Source: JALORV01 sp963791235 (GTDB taxonomy: Bacteria; Pseudomonadota; Gammaproteobacteria; Burkholderiales; Burkholderiaceae_F). From it: 64,000 nt of DNA. Where the stretch lies: assembly GCA_963791235.1 (NCBI GenBank), contig CAWBRW010000029.1, positions 992,001-1,056,000 of the forward strand. Reading direction: 5' to 3'. Position 1 is the first letter of the stretch. Every line of letters starts with the position of its first letter. Below, one piece after another: positions 1 through 7,482 of the stretch. A program made the position numbers and the translations under genes. The notes under the pieces were generated by a model. The model saw only the letters and a list, made by a program, of their open reading frames with translations. It ran no database searches and was not told the origin of the DNA.

Positions 1-792
1 GACCGCGGTCACGTACGCGGCAATGGCCTCGCCAATCGCTGGCTGACCCCGCATGAAATTTCGTACGAAGCGCGGCTTGCGGCCCGGGTAGACATCCAGC
101 ATGTCGTGCAGCACCAGCACCTGGCCGGATACGCCGGCGCCCGCGCCAATGCCGATGGTCGGCATGCTGACCGCCTGTGTGACACGACTGGCCAGCGCGC
201 TCGGGATCAGCTCAAGTACCAGCATGGCGGCGCCGGCCCCATCCAGTGCGCGCGCATCGGCGAGCAGGCGCTCGGCCTCGCCTTCGGTGCGTCCCTGGAT
301 GCGATAGCCGCCCAGCGCATGCACCGACTGTGGCGTGAGGCCAAGGTGGGCGCACACCGGTATGCCGCGCTCGACGAGGAAGGCGATCGTCGGCGCCAGC
401 CAGGCCCCGCCTTCGAGCTTCACCATCTTCGCGCCGGCCTGCATCAATTCGACGGCGCTTGCGAGCGCCGGCTCGGCCCCGGCCTGGTAGCTGCCGAACG
501 GCATGTCGGCGAGCAACCAGGCTGCAGTGAGTCCGCGGGCGACGCAGCGCGTGTGATACGCCACGTCCGCGACGGTTACCGGCAGCGTCGAGTCCAGTCC
601 CTGCACCACCATGCCAAGAGAGTCGCCCACGAGCACGCAATCCACGCCGGCCGTGTCGAGCAGCCGCGCGAAGCTGGCGTCATAGCAGGTCAGCATCGCG
701 ATCGGTTCGCCGACTGTGCGCATCTCGCGCAGGCGTGGCAGCGACACCGGCTTGCGCGCGCTCGTTGCAGCTGGCTGTGGATGTGTGCTCAT
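1..792 (-). CDS. panB: 3-methyl-2-oxobutanoate hydroxymethyltransferase (partial, 3' end outside window)
   Basis: Ketopantoate hydroxymethyltransferase, which transfers a one-carbon unit from methylene-tetrahydrofolate to 2-oxoisovalerate in the cytoplasm (first step of pantothenate and CoA synthesis). The frame from ATG at 792 is open for 264 codons to the window edge without a stop. PanB proteins are about 260-280 residues, so only the last few are missing. Visible family motifs are MLTCYDASFARLL (residues 33-45), VGDSLGMVVQG (55-65, with the metal-binding Asp57), KLEGG and GIGAGAG. The start lies 1 nt after the stop of the upstream nucleoside kinase, so the two genes are co-transcribed and probably translationally coupled. 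It is the last gene of the hda-HAD-pcnB-folK-dNK-panB block. Confidence 0.95.
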   Translation of the reverse strand, partial: MSTHPQPAATSARKPVSLPRLREMRTVGEPIAMLTCYDASFARLLDTAGVDCVLVGDSLGMVVQGLDSTLPVTVADVAYHTRCVARGLTAAWLLADMPFGSYQAGAEPALASAVELMQAGAKMVKLEGGAWLAPTIAFLVERGIPVCAHLGLTPQSVHALGGYRIQGRTEGEAERLLADARALDGAGAAMLVLELIPSALASRVTQAVSMPTIGIGAGAGVSGQVLVLHDMLDVYPGRKPRFVRNFMRGQPAIGEAIAAYVTAV

Positions 793-793
793 C

Positions 794-1435
794 TCAGGCC
801 GCGAGGTTGAAGTATTCACGCCGACCGCGCAGCCGCGCGATGCGGTCGAGCAGCAGGCTGAAGTCGGCCGCGCTGTCGATCGGATTCAGGTTCTCGGTGT
901 TGACAATCAGCACTGGAGCGTCGTCGTACTGATGGAAGAAGCGCATGTAGCTCTCGGCCAGGGCGGCGAGGTATTCCTCGCCGACGCGTGCCTCGACCGG
1001 ATTGCCCCGTCGCAGCACACGCTCGGCCAGTTTCCCGGGTGGCGCCTGCAGATAGATGACGAGGTCGGGCGGCGGTGTCTGCGGTCGCAACTGCGCGAGT
1101 ATCTGTTCATAGAGCTTCAGCTCGTCGTCGGCCAGCGTCAGTCGTGCGAACAGCGGGTCCTTGTCGAGCAGGAAGTCGGCAAAGAGCAGCTCCTGGAACA
1201 TGTCCAGCTGGCGCAGATCAGCCAGCTGCTGTACGCGCTGGAACAGGAAGAAGAGTTGGGTCGGCAAGGCATAGCGGGCGCGATCGCTGTAAAAGCGTTC
1301 GAGGAACGGATTGGCCTCGGGCTTTTCGAGCAAAGTGTGTCCGTTGAAATGCTGGGCCAGTTTGCGCGTCAATGAGGTCTTGCCGGCCCCGATCGGCCCT
1401 TCGATCGCAACGTAACGGTAGCGTCCGGCAATCAT
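794..1435 (-). CDS. Deoxynucleoside kinase (deoxyadenosine/deoxyguanosine kinase family)
   Basis: Cytoplasmic 213-residue kinase that phosphorylates deoxynucleosides in the salvage pathway. The P-loop GPIGAGKTS lies at residues 13-21, directly after a hydrophobic first strand (RYVAIE). YLQAPPGKLAERVLRRGNPVE (in part) is the region of the family that carries the arginine-rich lid. Its length matches the dNK family (about 200-220). It sits between folK and panB, as in other Burkholderiales, and its ATG overlaps the TGA of a possible 28-codon mini-ORF by an ATGA junction. The family is recognised with confidence. The nucleoside preferred cannot be read from the sequence. Confidence 0.92.
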   Translation of the reverse strand: MIAGRYRYVAIEGPIGAGKTSLTRKLAQHFNGHTLLEKPEANPFLERFYSDRARYALPTQLFFLFQRVQQLADLRQLDMFQELLFADFLLDKDPLFARLTLADDELKLYEQILAQLRPQTPPPDLVIYLQAPPGKLAERVLRRGNPVEARVGEEYLAALAESYMRFFHQYDDAPVLIVNTENLNPIDSAADFSLLLDRIARLRGRREYFNLAA

Positions 1436-1518
1436 GCCAGCTCGCCGACGATGTAGCGCAACGCGCCAATCCGGCTCGTCGCGTCCCGCAGCGCTCCCAG
1501 ACGGCGAGCTTGCTTCAT
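1432..1518 (-). CDS. Possible 28-codon coupled mini-ORF
   Basis: An ATG at 1518 opens 28 codons (MKQARRLGALRD then a basic/hydrophobic helix ending YIVGELA) and stops at TGA 1432, overlapping the dNK ATG as ATGA. The same frame is open right back to the folK stop at 1584, so it reads as if it continued folK. No clear Shine-Dalgarno precedes the ATG. It may be a coupling peptide, a remnant of a longer folK C-terminus, or chance. No family is recognised. Confidence 0.25.
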   Translation of the reverse strand: MKQARRLGALRDATSRIGALRYIVGELA

Positions 1519-1581
1519 CGGCTGATCAGCAGGCACGTCGTCTGCGCGACGACCGTCGGGCCCGGCATGAGGATCTGCCGC

Positions 1582-2082
1582 TCAGGGCGCCGCCGGCGCC
1601 TCGTGTGGCTCGATGCGCTGGTCTTCGACCGATTCGAGGAATGCAGAGGCGGGGCCCTGGCCCGGTACCCGGATGCCGGGATCCAGATCGAGCAACGGCC
1701 GCAGCACGAAGGCACGCAGATGCAGGCGCGGATGCGGCAGAGTGAGCGGTGTGCTTTGGATGATCATGTCGCCGAGCAGCAGCAGATCCAGATCGACATT
1801 GCGAGGGGCATTTTTCTTCAAGCCACGCCGCTTGCGTCCCAGCATCAGCTCGATGTCGAGCAGGTGCAGCAACAGCGCATACGGTTCTAGCGCGGTCTCC
1901 ACCTTGGCAACGGCATTCAGGTAATCAGGTCCCGGTGCATCGACCGGCGCCGAGCGGTAGTAAGGCGACACGGCGATGAAGTCGGTCTGCTCGATCGAAC
2001 GCAGCGACTCGATCGCCGAGTTCAGTGCCTCGGCAACGTCGCCCTGATTCGATCCCAGCCCGATGTACGCGATTCGCTTCAC
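1582..2082 (-). CDS. folK: 2-amino-4-hydroxy-6-hydroxymethyldihydropteridine pyrophosphokinase
   Basis: HPPK transfers pyrophosphate from ATP to 6-hydroxymethyl-7,8-dihydropterin in folate synthesis. I start it at GTG 2082, giving MKRIAYIGLGSNQGD, because a longer in-frame start would run through the end of pcnB. GTG 2082 lies 8 nt after the pcnB stop with GAGG upstream. Visible motifs are GLGSNQGD (residues 7-14), YYRSAPVD, and the HPPK signature APRNVDLDLLLLGD with the two magnesium-binding aspartates. At 166 residues the length is normal. The gene is co-transcribed with pcnB upstream and dNK-panB downstream, which joins folate and pantothenate synthesis in one unit. Confidence 0.95.
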   Translation of the reverse strand: MKRIAYIGLGSNQGDVAEALNSAIESLRSIEQTDFIAVSPYYRSAPVDAPGPDYLNAVAKVETALEPYALLLHLLDIELMLGRKRRGLKKNAPRNVDLDLLLLGDMIIQSTPLTLPHPRLHLRAFVLRPLLDLDPGIRVPGQGPASAFLESVEDQRIEPHEAPAAP

Positions 2083-2090
2083 TGTGTCGC

Positions 2091-3479
2091 TTATGCCTCG
2101 TTCGTCTGGCCACCGGTGTCGGCCGTCTCGTGCCGTGCACCCCCCTTGCCGCGCGAGCGGCGTCGGCGCTTGCGCGCCGGCGCTTCGGCCGAGCTTGTGC
2201 TCGTACTCGACGCCTCGCTGATCAACCGTTCGCGCTCTTCCTCGTTCGCGTGCGAGAAACGCGTCCACCAGTCGGCCAGTTCAGCCGGTATCTCATCGGC
2301 CGCGGCACGCAGCAGCAGGAAATCATAACCGGCACGAAAGCGCAGGTGCTCCAGAAGGCGGTGCGCCGATCGGCCGTGGCGCCTCTCGAAGCGGGGCTGA
2401 AGGCCCCAGATCTCACGCATGTCCGACACGAAGCGCCGTTGGATCGCCAGCTTCTCCGTCTGCGCGTCGACCGTGTCGTCGATCGCGTTGTTGAGCGCCG
2501 GGATCCGATGTTCGCCCTGTACGGTGCGGGCATTCCATTTGACCAGCACGTCATGCCACAGCAGCGTGGCGAAGAGGAACCCCGGCGAGATCGACTTGCC
2601 GGCCAGAACCCGTTCGTCGGTTCGGGCAAGTGCCTGCAGCACGAAACGCTCACCGGCGGGCTGCTCGAGGATCACGTCCAGCAAGGGCAGCAGACCGTGA
2701 TGCAGCCCCTCCATGCGCAGCCGCGTGATGCAGGCCACCGAGTGGCCGCTGGTGAGCAGCTTGAGCATCTCGTCGAAGAGGCGTGCCGCCGGGACATTCT
2801 CGATCAGGCGCGCCAGCCGCGGGATCGGTTCGCGTGTTGCTTCATCGATGTCGAAGCCGAGCTTGGCGGCGAAGCGCACGGCTCGCAGCATGCGGACCGG
2901 GTCCTCGCGGTAGCGGGTCTCCGGATCGCCGATCATGCGCAGCCGCTTGTGGCGCAGATCCTTGACGCCGTCGTGATAATCGATGACTTCGCGCGTGGTC
3001 GGGTCGTAGTAAAGCGCGTTGATGCTGAAGTCCCGCCGCGCGGCGTCCTCGTTCTGTTCGCCGAACAGGTTGTCGGCCAGCACACGGCCGTGCTCGTCGG
3101 TCTGCCGATCCGGATTCTCGAGTGCCCGAAAGGTGGAGACTTCGATCGTCTCCTGCCCGAACATCACGTGCACCAGGCGGAAGCGCCGCCCGATGATGAT
3201 GGCGCGGCGGAAGTGCGACTTGACCTGTTCCGGCGTGGCATCGGTCGCCACGTCGAAGTCCTTGGGCGCGACACCGAGCAGCAGGTCGCGCACTGCTCCG
3301 CCGACGAGGTAGGCGCGATGCCCGGCCTTCTGCAGGGTTTCGCATACGCGCAGCGCTTGCCGCGCCACCAGCTCCTGGTTGATGCCATGCACATCCGCAC
3401 CGATGCGCTTCGGTTCGCGGGGCTTGCGCGGCTTGCGCGAAAAGAGCGTCGTGACGCGTGCGATGACGCGCTTGATCAT
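2091..3479 (-). CDS. pcnB: Poly(A) polymerase I
   Basis: Template-independent RNA polymerase that adds 3' poly(A) tails and so marks RNA for decay. The protein has 462 residues. The nucleotidyltransferase core shows YLVGGAVRDLLLGVAPKDFD (near 57-76) followed by VATDATPEQV, which holds the catalytic aspartate pair. RRDFSINALYYD and EDPVRMLRAVRFAAKLGFD are the conserved neck and RNA-binding signatures that separate PcnB from CCA-adding enzyme. The C-terminus is basic (ARKRRRRSRGKGG), as usual for PcnB RNA-binding tails. ATG 3479 is the only sensible start. It lies between the HAD phosphatase and folK on the same strand. Confidence 0.96.
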   Translation of the reverse strand: MIKRVIARVTTLFSRKPRKPREPKRIGADVHGINQELVARQALRVCETLQKAGHRAYLVGGAVRDLLLGVAPKDFDVATDATPEQVKSHFRRAIIIGRRFRLVHVMFGQETIEVSTFRALENPDRQTDEHGRVLADNLFGEQNEDAARRDFSINALYYDPTTREVIDYHDGVKDLRHKRLRMIGDPETRYREDPVRMLRAVRFAAKLGFDIDEATREPIPRLARLIENVPAARLFDEMLKLLTSGHSVACITRLRMEGLHHGLLPLLDVILEQPAGERFVLQALARTDERVLAGKSISPGFLFATLLWHDVLVKWNARTVQGEHRIPALNNAIDDTVDAQTEKLAIQRRFVSDMREIWGLQPRFERRHGRSAHRLLEHLRFRAGYDFLLLRAAADEIPAELADWWTRFSHANEEERERLISEASSTSTSSAEAPARKRRRRSRGKGGARHETADTGGQTNEA

Positions 3480-3509
3480 GTGCTGCTCATCGTGAGGCCG
3501 GTTTCGAGC

Positions 3510-4184
3510 CTAGGCATGCGCGGGCTCGAACAGTTGCAGCATGGGCCAGCCGCGCTCGCGCGCGACCGCGAGCAGTCTCGGGTCGCCGTTGGTCACGACC
3601 GGATACGTCACCCTTTCCAGCAGCGGCAGGTCGTTGATCGAGTCGCTGTAGAACGTCGTCGTCGTGTCGGCAAGTGTTTTGCCACGTGCGGCGAGCCACT
3701 CTTCGACCTTCCTGACCTTCCCGTCCTGGTAAGTGTGGGTGCCGACGTACCCGCCGGTGAAGCGCCCATTGTCCTGCTCGGGTTCGACCGCCAGCACATG
3801 ATCGATGCCAAACTCCGCCGCGATCGGCGTCGCGACGTAGGCGTTGGTGCCAGTGACCAGCGCCAGCTCATCGCCGCGGGCGCGATGTTTCTCGACCAGC
3901 GCGCGCGCCTGCTCACGGACGGCCGGGCCGACATGGCTCTGCATGAACTCATGATGCCAGTCGTCAAGCGTGGCGCGCGGAAACGCGGCCAGGAGCTCCA
4001 TTTGAAAGCGCACATACGCGTCGACGTCGAACGTGCCGGCTCGGTAGTCTTCCGCGAAGCGGCGGATGCGCGCCCCGTACGCGGCCGGGTCGAGTCCGCC
4101 ACGTCGCACGACGTGGTGGGACCACGTGTCCGCGCTGTCCATGGGCAGCAACGTGTGGTCCAGATCGAAGAGCGCGAGATGCAT
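3510..4184 (-). CDS. HAD-IB family hydrolase (SerB/CicA-like)
   Basis: Small cytoplasmic phosphatase of the haloacid dehalogenase superfamily, 224 residues. Motif I is ALFDLDHTLLPMDS (residues 4-17, nucleophile Asp7 and acid/base Asp9), motif II is ALVTGTNAYV, and motif III/IV is FYSDSINDLPLLE with preceding lysines (KVRKVEEW). This layout is typical of the IB subfamily, which contains phosphoserine phosphatase and other small-molecule phosphatases; the substrate is unknown. ATG 4184 is chosen because MHLALFDLD begins at motif I. A TAGAAT box lies only 7 nt before it, so a leaderless transcript is likely even though hda lies just upstream. Confidence 0.9.
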   Translation of the reverse strand: MHLALFDLDHTLLPMDSADTWSHHVVRRGGLDPAAYGARIRRFAEDYRAGTFDVDAYVRFQMELLAAFPRATLDDWHHEFMQSHVGPAVREQARALVEKHRARGDELALVTGTNAYVATPIAAEFGIDHVLAVEPEQDNGRFTGGYVGTHTYQDGKVRKVEEWLAARGKTLADTTTTFYSDSINDLPLLERVTYPVVTNGDPRLLAVARERGWPMLQLFEPAHA

Positions 4185-4191
4185 CGGCGCG

Positions 4192-4197
4192 ATTCTA
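4192..4197 (-). promoter_or_regulatory. -10 element for a leaderless HAD gene transcript
   Basis: TAGAAT reads on the minus strand from 4197 to 4192. The gap to ATG 4184 is 7 nt, which places the transcription start at or next to the A of ATG. It lies just outside the 3' end of hda, giving HAD-pcnB-folK-dNK-panB its own promoter. Confidence 0.55.
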
Positions 4198-4201
4198 GAA
4201 C

Positions 4202-4906
4202 CTATCCCGAGGGCGTCTGCGGCGGCACTGGCGCGTCCCAGAGGCCACCCTGCAGCCATTCGCGCACCAGCGGCAGCGTGATGGAACGCTTGGTAGCGAG
4301 TGCATAGGCATCGAGCGCATCGAGGATGGCCACCTGGGTGCGCATGTCGCGCGGCATGTGCGTCAGCAGGTAACCGAGGACTTCAGGCGTCAGCGCGATC
4401 CCGCGCGATGCGGCATGGGTGCGCAGTGCCTCTTCCTTTTCGGTATCGCCGAGCCCGTGCAACTGGTACACGAGCCCCCATGCGAGCCGCGTTCGGATGT
4501 CATCGCGCAACGCCAGTTGCGCCGGAGGTGCGCTCGCGCTCGCTACCAATGCGGCATCGCGCGAGGCGCGCACCTCGTTCTGCAGGACGAAGAGCCGCTG
4601 CTGCCGCACTTCGTCATAGCGGTCGACGTCGTCGGCAAGGTAAAGGCGCACTCCGGGCTCGAAGGCAATCGGTGCGCTCGACGCATCCATCCAGAGACTC
4701 GCACCGGATGCCGCGACGGCGTGCAGCAGATGGCTGCGCCCGCAGCCGTCGTTGCCCCAGAGCACGATGAAGCGCTCACCCCGACCGGCCACGACGTCGC
4801 GCAGCGCTGCCAGCGCCTCGGCATTGCGGCCGACGACGAAGTTGTCGAGCGAGGGGCGCAGTGGCTGCAGCAGATCCAGAGCCAGCTGTCGCGGAGGGTG
4901 GGTCAT
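4202..4906 (-). CDS. hda: DnaA regulatory inactivator Hda
   Basis: AAA+ protein that acts with the DNA-bound clamp to stimulate ATP hydrolysis by DnaA and so prevents re-initiation of replication. The protein has 234 residues. Near the N-terminus is the clamp-binding type sequence QLALDLLQP (residues 6-14), then LDNFVVGRNAEA, the Walker A-like LWGNDGCGRSHLLHA (the usual GxxGxGKS is altered to GCGRS, a common deviation in Hda), LYLADDVDRYD as Walker B, and FVLQNEVRAS. ATG 4906 gives the conserved MTHPPRQLALDL start; a longer upstream frame exists but has no support. It is divergent from the PurM-like gene. Confidence 0.93.
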   Translation of the reverse strand: MTHPPRQLALDLLQPLRPSLDNFVVGRNAEALAALRDVVAGRGERFIVLWGNDGCGRSHLLHAVAASGASLWMDASSAPIAFEPGVRLYLADDVDRYDEVRQQRLFVLQNEVRASRDAALVASASAPPAQLALRDDIRTRLAWGLVYQLHGLGDTEKEEALRTHAASRGIALTPEVLGYLLTHMPRDMRTQVAILDALDAYALATKRSITLPLVREWLQGGLWDAPVPPQTPSG

Positions 4907-4924
4907 GAGTGAGGGGCCGCGCCT

Positions 4925-4930
4925 TACAAT
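4925..4930 (+). promoter_or_regulatory. -10 box upstream of the PurM-like gene
   Basis: TACAAT at 4925-4930 in the 91-bp gap between hda and the PurM-like gene. No convincing -35 box is visible. Transcription would begin near 4937, leaving a leader of about 60 nt. Confidence 0.35.
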
Positions 4931-4997
4931 CCCCGCTTCTTGCGTTGTGCACGCGGCGATCGGCAAGTCTACCGGGCCGACATCGGCTCACCCGTCC

Positions 4998-6102
4998 ATG
5001 AACCCAATCGATTACAAGCAGGCGGGCGTCGACTACGCCAGCATCGACCCCCTGAAGATCCGAGCACAGCAGGCCGCGGCAGCGACGGCCGGCCACCTGG
5101 CGCGGCACGGTCTCTCCGAGGTTCGCAGCCTCGCGCGGCGAGTCCGCTTACGTTGTCGACTGCGGGGACTTCTACCTGGCCTCGATCACCGAATGCCTCG
5201 GCACCAAGGCCCTCGTCGCCGATGCGATGCGCGCGATCACCGGCCGCACCTACTACGACCGGATCGCGCAGGACACGCTCGCCATGGCGCTCAACGACAT
5301 CATCACCGTGGGCGCCACGCCGGTGTCGGTGCACGCCTACTGGGCGACTGGCGGCAGCGACTGGTTCAACGATGCCGAGCGCGCGCGCGATCTCGTCGAA
5401 GGCTGGCGTGCTACCTGCGACCGCAGCGGTGTGGCGTGGGGCGGTGGTGAGACGCCGGCGCTGGCAGGCGTGGTGGAGTCGGGGCGCATCGATCTGGCCG
5501 CATCGTGTGTCGGGCTGATTCGACCAAAGTCGCGGCTGACGCTCGGAGAACACCTCGCCGCGGGCGACGCCATCGTGCTGCTCGCCTCGAGCGGCATCCA
5601 TGCCAACGGAGTCTCGCTGGCGCGCAAGCTGGCCGAGCGCCTCCCTGAGGGCTATGGAACGATGCTGGCCGACGGCACGATGTATGGCGAGGCGCTGCTC
5701 GCACCCACCGCGCTCTACTCGCCGGTGACCGAGGCCCTGGCCGCGGCCGGCATCGTCCCGCATTACTGCGCCAACATCACCGGCCACGGCTGGCGCAAGC
5801 TGATGCGCCATCCCGGCGAATTTACCTACCGCATCACGCGCCTGCCGCCAGTGCCTGTCGTGCTCGACTTCATCCGCGCGCAGGCCGGTATCGACAATCG
5901 CGAGGCCTACGGCAACCTGAACATGGGCGCGGGCTTTGCGCTATTCGTTCCGGCGGCACAGGCCGAGCAGTGCATCGTCATTGCCAGGGGCTGCGGCGTG
6001 GCCGCCTGGAACGCCGGGACGGTCCAGGCGGGGCCCAAGCAAGTGGTGATCGAACCGCTCGCACTGACCTTCGCCGGCGACGACCTCCACGTCCGCGCCT
6101 GA
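4998..6102 (+). pseudogene. PurM-like AIR synthase-related protein, interrupted by a +1 frameshift
   Basis: The frame from ATG 4998 (MNPIDYKQAGVDYASIDPLK, as PurM begins) runs to about 5120. The homologous continuation SRGESAYVVDCGDFYLA then appears one base later and stays open to TGA 6102. Removing one base between about 5118 and 5140 gives 367 residues. ECLGTKALVADAM corresponds to the PurM GTDGVGTK loop but lacks GTDGV. MALNDIITVGATPV, WGGGETPAL, SSGIHANGVSLAR, ITGHGWRKLMR and YGNLNMGAGFALFVP match the AIR-synthase-related branch rather than true PurM. PurM closes the imidazole ring in purine synthesis; the role of this branch is not established. It occupies the place where Burkholderiales carry purM (between miaA and hda). 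Reading-frame quality after the shift suggests a sequencing indel or a very recent mutation. Confidence 0.75.
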
Positions 6103-6111
6103 CCGCAAGCG

Positions 6112-6402
6112 TCAGGAGGCTGCCTCCGCGAGCCCATAAGCCGGTCGAGGGGCGGGCAGGGCGCGCTGGACATCGCTCGCCGACAGAAGCGCGTGATCCG
6201 GCACGGCGGAGGGCGGATGCCCACCCGGGAATACCGACTCGTGGAACGTCGGCCGCACGGCGGGGTCCGCCACCCAACTACTGTCCTGCGCTTCCATGCC
6301 GAGTCTCAGTCCCAGCAGCCCACACAGGGCGGCCGCCAACACCGCAGTCGCAAGCCCGAGTGGTCGCCGCGGCCGCCTTGTCTGGAAATGATCCCGTTTC
6401 AT
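6112..6402 (-). CDS. Small membrane-anchored or secreted protein of unknown function
   Basis: A 96-residue protein beginning MKRDHFQTRRPRRPLGLATA, with a basic N-terminus and one hydrophobic segment (about residues 16-36, VLAAALCGLLGLRLG). The remainder is Pro/Ala-rich and looks soluble. The start at ATG 6402 is favoured over ATG 6414 because GGAGG sits 5 nt before it. It converges on the PurM-like gene with a 9-bp gap. I recognise no family. Good ribosome binding and a signal-anchor shape argue that it is real. Confidence 0.5.
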   Translation of the reverse strand: MKRDHFQTRRPRRPLGLATAVLAAALCGLLGLRLGMEAQDSSWVADPAVRPTFHESVFPGGHPPSAVPDHALLSASDVQRALPAPRPAYGLAEAAS

Positions 6403-6558
6403 GCTGACCTCCATCGCTGCGTTTCAACCTGCAGCACGAGGCCAGTGTGCGAGTCCGCGTGCCACTATGCGCTGCCAAAATGCGTAGCGCCCATTCGCAC
6501 TCTGCCGGATGGCTGCTGTCGGAAATTCACGCGCGGCGCACGCAGGCTCGTTGGGTGG

Positions 6559-7482
6559 CTAGGAGGCCTTCAGCCGGTCGAGGCGCGTCAGCAGGCGCTG
6601 TAGCGCATCGCCACTTCCGGCTTCGATGCTGAAATCTGCAGCCAGCGAGCGCAGCCAGGTGAGCTGACGCTTTGCGAGCTGCCGCGTCGCCGCGATCGCC
6701 GCGGCACGAAACTCGGCGTGGGACCCGTGGCCATCGAGATGGGCCCAGGCCTGTCGATAGCCGACGCAGCGCATCGACGGCAGGTCGGGCGTCAGGTCAC
6801 CGCGCTGCTTCAGCGCCCGCACTTCATCGATGAACCCACATGCGAGCATCGCATCGAAACGTTGCTCGAGGCGACGATGCAACTGCGCGCGGTCGACCGG
6901 GATCAGCGCCACGACGTCGAGACGCGGCCGATCAGGCGCGGGCTGAGTGAGCAGCGCCGACATCGGCTGGCCTGACACTTCGATGACTTCGAGCGCCCGC
7001 TGGATGCGTTGCGCGTCATTTGGCGCGAGCCGGGCTGCCGTTTCGGGATCGAGCGCGGCAAGCCGCGCGTGCAGGGCCGGCCAGCCAAGCCTCTGCGCGT
7101 CCGCGTCGATCGCCGCGCGTATCGCGGAATCGGCCGCTGGCAACGCTGAGAGTCCGTCGCGGAGTGCCTTCGCATACAGCATGGTCCCGCCGACGAGCAG
7201 TGGCAGTTTGCCTCGGGCGCGCACCGCGGTGATGGCGGCCCGCGCATCGCGCACGAAATCGGCGGCCGAGTAGCGTTCGGCAGGATCGCGGATGTCGATC
7301 AGGTGATGCGTGACGGCCGACCGCTCGGCGGCCGACGGCTTGGCTGAACCGATGTCCAGCCCGCGATAGACCTGCGCCGAATCGACGCTGATGAGCTCCA
7401 CCGGCCGGTGCTGGGCGACCTCGAGCGCGAGGGCGCTCTTGCCGCTCCCGGTCGGTCCGAGCAGCATCAGTGCGTCAGTCAT
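6559..7482 (-). CDS. miaA: tRNA dimethylallyltransferase
   Basis: Adds the dimethylallyl group to N6 of adenosine 37 in tRNAs that read UNN codons. The protein has 307 residues. The P-loop LLGPTGSGKSALALEVA is at residues 7-23. DSAQVYRGLDIGSAKPS is the substrate-binding motif with the catalytic Asp. THHLIDIRDP, LVGGTMLYAKALRDGL and the C-terminal RQLAKRQLTWLRS complete the family pattern. ATG 7482 starts MTDALMLLGPTG and overlaps the end of the MFS gene by 8 nt, so the two are coupled. mutL lies upstream on the same strand beyond the inserted MFS and the opposite-strand small gene. Confidence 0.95.
   Translation of the reverse strand: MTDALMLLGPTGSGKSALALEVAQHRPVELISVDSAQVYRGLDIGSAKPSAAERSAVTHHLIDIRDPAERYSAADFVRDARAAITAVRARGKLPLLVGGTMLYAKALRDGLSALPAADSAIRAAIDADAQRLGWPALHARLAALDPETAARLAPNDAQRIQRALEVIEVSGQPMSALLTQPAPDRPRLDVVALIPVDRAQLHRRLEQRFDAMLACGFIDEVRALKQRGDLTPDLPSMRCVGYRQAWAHLDGHGSHAEFRAAAIAATRQLAKRQLTWLRSLAADFSIEAGSGDALQRLLTRLDRLKAS

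Noticed and set aside
2025..4307. 760-codon open frame on the plus strand over pcnB and the HAD gene
   Set aside because: It is antisense to two clear genes with all their motifs, and its protein is Arg/His-rich with no domain; a GC-rich shadow.
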